From: Bacteroidota bacterium
Lineage (GTDB): Bacteria; Bacteroidota; Bacteroidia; Bacteroidales; Bacteroidaceae
Reading direction: 5' to 3'
Assembly: GCA_023415545.1 (NCBI GenBank)
Contig: JAEZKJ010000171.1
Location: 1-24,877 of the forward strand
DNA length: 24,877 nt
How positions within the stretch are numbered: position 1 is the stretch's first letter; every line of letters starts with the position of its first letter. Shown here piece by piece: positions 23,175 to 24,877 of this stretch. The position numbers were made by a program, and so were the translations under genes. The notes under the pieces are model-generated. The model did not search any database and had not been told where the DNA came from. It saw only the letters and a list, made by a program, of their open reading frames with translations.

Positions 23175-23196
23175 AAAATGAAAAGATATTCATTTT
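23175..23196. other. Palindromic dyad upstream of the tRNA-Phe promoter
   Basis: AAAATGAA and TTCATTTT are perfectly inverted around a six-base centre (AAGATA), 32 nt before the -33 box of tRNA-Phe. It may be an operator-like dyad or an A/T-rich upstream element; in DNA this A/T rich it could also be chance. Confidence 0.3.
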
Positions 23197-23227
23197 TCGA
23201 AATTGTAAATAAAAAAGGAGCAAAACG

Positions 23228-23258
23228 TTTGTGTATTTAAAAAATATGTCTACCTTTG
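23228..23258 (+). promoter_or_regulatory. Promoter of tRNA-Phe (TTTG-N19-TAnnTTTG)
   Basis: TTTG at 23228-23231, exactly 19 nt, then TACCTTTG at 23251-23258: a full match to the Bacteroidota housekeeping-sigma consensus. The mature tRNA starts 17 nt further on. This is the best promoter in the window and supports the phylum call. Confidence 0.8.
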
Positions 23259-23274
23259 CATCCGCAAAACAGAT

Positions 23275-23347
23275 GGTGCCATAGCTCAGTTGGTAGAGCA
23301 AAGGACTGAAAATCCTTGTGTCCCCGGTTCGATTCCTGGTGGCACCA
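23275..23347 (+). tRNA. tRNA-Phe (GAA)
   Basis: 73-nt cloverleaf. Acceptor GGTGCCA/TGGCACC, D stem GCTC/GAGC, anticodon stem AAGGA/TCCTT with loop CTGAAAA (anticodon GAA, reading UUC/UUU), variable GTGTC, T loop TTCGATT, discriminator A. The 3' CCA is not encoded (CTT follows), so it must be added. The T stem CCCGG/CCTGG has a C-U mismatch at its middle pair (51-63). Confidence 0.97.
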
Positions 23348-23357
23348 CTTGAAAATC

Positions 23358-23390
23358 AAGCAGTTACGATAAATAGTAGCTGCTTTTTTT
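23358..23390 (+). terminator. Intrinsic terminator of tRNA-Phe
   Basis: AGCAGTTAC (23359-23367) pairs with GTAGCTGCT (23376-23384, one T-G) around an eight-base loop and is followed by a T-run. It begins 11 nt after the tRNA, giving a single-tRNA transcript. Confidence 0.85.
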
Positions 23391-23928
23391 GTTTATATAC
23401 CTCTTATTTTACTTCAAAATTAAACAATGAGTTAAACGGCTCAACCGATAATTAGGAGTCTCCCTATAATTAGTGGGACTAAGCATATAGTTTCAATTAG
23501 ATTTTGAACACACTTTTCAAAACAAGGAATCAATTAAAATGAAAATAGCTCGATAGCTCAAACTTAGAGATACATTAAAATTGTGCGCAAAAAATGTATA
23601 TTTTTCTTATGAAACTATTATAATTCCCATTTTTTAAATTAAATAAAATTTGTAAAATCGTATTACCATTAGCGGATGGTATATTATATACGTGTAAGCG
23701 TTTAGTATTGTCATTTGTCGGAAATCTGGACAATTCCCAAATCATAACAAACAATGCTTACTTCTGTGTTGTATATTATTCTGATATGCAACAAAAGATG
23801 CTTAGGCTGTTGTTATTATTAGGTGCAAAGCAGTCCAGAGCCTCCTATGAGAAGATACTAACAGTTCCCACGCTTTGCCATTACAAACCGCCTTTCCGGG
23901 GAATTGAGGCACAAACGAAATATTCCTG
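23391..23928. other. 538-nt spacer with no identified gene
   Basis: A/T-rich, without an exact TAnnTTTG motif on the plus strand. Visible items: a double ATAATTAG around 23450-23480 with a bulged AGTC-CC/GGGACT stem, a hairpin TACCAT-TAGCGG-ATGGTA (23664-23681), and a G+C-richer patch from about 23820 to 23925. That patch sits in a 73-codon open frame from TTG 23708 that ends in TGATG with the following lipoprotein gene. I could not find tRNA 3'-end duplications or transposase sequence. Confidence 0.6.
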
Positions 23929-23929
23929 A
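23708..23929 (+). other. Short open frame of uncertain status (73 codons, TTG start)
   Basis: The frame has no SD, no promoter motif and a TTG start, and its product matches nothing I recognise. In favour of translation is the one-base TGATG overlap with the lipoprotein start. Its G+C-rich 3' half (cysteine- and proline-containing, TLCHYKPPFRGIEAQ) looks unlike the A/T-rich surroundings and may be a remnant of an inserted element. Confidence 0.2.
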
Positions 23930-24834
23930 TGAGAAGAAATCATATTCTGAAACTTCTGTTTGTTTTTAGCATAAGTATATTTTTACAATCATGCCGATTG
24001 GTCAACAAAGAAGATGTAAAAGAAACTGTTCTAAATTTCTTCTCAGCATATCGTGATACAGACTTGAACCAAGCCGTTTCAATTTACCCCAATATGTTGA
24101 AACTAAAAGGCTCATTTAGAAAATCATCAAGTATAGATATCGATCTAAAAGATATAGTAGTCATTGATGAGAGTAAAATAATTGTCAGTATTACTCACCA
24201 TTGGGTAAATCCGTGGGGTGTTGATAATACGTCAAAAATGAATTTATACATGAAAAAGGATGAAGAAAAATATACAATAATGGATTCTAAAAACTTTTGT
24301 ATGTATGATGATCTGTCATTGTATAAATTCGCACGCAATACAGGAGCTATTAAATTAATTCAAGATACAACAGATGTTTCTATCTCCTCAAAAATGACAA
24401 AAGTCGAATCTTTGTATGATTTAGTGAAGTCGAATATTAAAAATAAGATTTCAAGTGGATTAAAGGTTAATAAGGGATGGAGATGGGAAAGTGGATACTA
24501 CAGTGATTATGCAACAGGTAGAGCAGTAGTAACAAACAATACGGGATTTCCTATAAAAAACCCTAAATACATCATAACTTACTATAAATCTGATGATAAA
24601 ACAATAGTAACCACTGATGATGGAACGGTTTGTTATGACATATTAAAACCTGGGCAATCAAAATCGTTTTCATGGTACACCTCTTATGTAGGAAATGCAT
24701 CGAGGGCAAATGTAAAAGTAGTGTGTGAAGATGAGGATTGGATAGAAGAAATTATCGAGAATTTACCATATACTGGCTTGGAATATGACAAGTATAATAA
24801 CGGGAATGCTTGGTGGCCATTTCAGTATGAATAG
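23929..24834 (+). CDS. Lipoprotein with NTF2-like N-terminal region, function unknown
   Basis: 301 residues. Signal peptide with basic MRRNH start, hydrophobic core and lipobox Leu19-Gln20-Ser21-Cys22; the residues after Cys22 (RLVNKED) put two acidic residues at +6/+7 instead of the early position known for surface export. VKETVLNFFSAYRDTDLNQAVSIYP (about 29-53, a small helix pair) resembles the start of NTF2-like or DUF4878-type domains. A C-terminal part with GRAVVTNNTGFPIKNPKYII and LKPGQSKSFSW looks like an FxLYD/Ig-like beta-sandwich. It ends at Trp-Trp-Pro-Phe. Role unknown; likely envelope-located. The start is ATG 23929, overlapping the upstream frame by one base. No terminator is visible before the window ends. 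Confidence 0.8.
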   Translation: MRRNHILKLLFVFSISIFLQSCRLVNKEDVKETVLNFFSAYRDTDLNQAVSIYPNMLKLKGSFRKSSSIDIDLKDIVVIDESKIIVSITHHWVNPWGVDNTSKMNLYMKKDEEKYTIMDSKNFCMYDDLSLYKFARNTGAIKLIQDTTDVSISSKMTKVESLYDLVKSNIKNKISSGLKVNKGWRWESGYYSDYATGRAVVTNNTGFPIKNPKYIITYYKSDDKTIVTTDDGTVCYDILKPGQSKSFSWYTSYVGNASRANVKVVCEDEDWIEEIIENLPYTGLEYDKYNNGNAWWPFQYE

Positions 24835-24877
24835 ATAAAGATGTAACGCTTTTCAGTATGTGGATTGAAAGCAGTGG

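Noticed and set aside
23275..23877. Integrative element inserted at tRNA-Phe
   Set aside because: No integrase and no duplicated tRNA 3' end within the window; only the unexplained spacer remains as a weak hint.
24820..24860. Direct repeat TTTCAGTATG at 24820-24829 and 24851-24860
   Set aside because: Ten bases over a short distance at the window edge; one copy is the end of the lipoprotein gene and no further context is available.

Overview
The window comes from a low-G+C member of the Bacteroidota, most likely order Bacteroidales. Four things point there. The str-S10-spc-alpha ribosomal block has fusA directly followed by rpsJ with no tuf between them. Most start codons lack a Shine-Dalgarno (SD) sequence. 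Several intergenic regions carry the Bacteroidota -7 promoter motif TAnnTTTG. The exported proteins are lipoproteins of a Bacteroidales style. Genus cannot be fixed from sequence reading alone.

Positions 1-16577 are one co-directional gene-expression supercluster on the + strand: the 3' part of fusA (EF-G), then rpsJ-rplC-rplD-rplW-rplB-rpsS-rplV-rpsC-rplP-rpmC-rpsQ (S10), rplN-rplX-rplE-rpsN-rpsH-rplF-rplR-rpsE-rpmD-rplO-secY (spc), then map-infA-rpmJ-rpsM-rpsK-rpsD-rpoA-rplQ (alpha). Junctions are mostly 0-40 nt and two are TAATG overlaps. The few larger gaps (fusA/rpsJ, rpsN/rpsH, rpmJ/rpsM, rpsK/rpsD) each hold a possible RNA hairpin and are the best candidates for regulation inside the block. 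A strong intrinsic terminator after rplQ closes it. The products build the ribosome, export nascent proteins (SecY), trim the initiator Met (MetAP), start translation (IF1) and transcribe (RpoA).

Positions 16640-19170 are an AT-rich accessory stretch: a small exported orphan protein, a two-TM orphan membrane protein, an intergenic 29-bp tandem repeat (nine units with an 87-bp higher-order period), and a glycine-zipper lipoprotein. A long convergent hairpin separates this from the next block.

Positions 19170-23040 are metabolic. On the minus strand lie metY (O-acetylhomoserine sulfhydrylase) followed by a short-chain dehydrogenase. A hot-dog acyl-CoA thioesterase is transcribed divergently from metY, and an iron-containing alcohol dehydrogenase converges on the thioesterase across a shared bidirectional terminator.

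Positions 23040-24877 hold tRNA-Phe(GAA) with a full TTTG-N19-TAnnTTTG promoter and its own terminator, a 538-nt unexplained spacer with a short ORF of uncertain status, and a lipoprotein gene with an NTF2-like start. I found no phage, IS, CRISPR or defence module. No clearly new biological system is visible; the points most worth a second look are the SD-bearing genes inside an otherwise SD-less operon, the in-operon hairpins, and the higher-order minisatellite.
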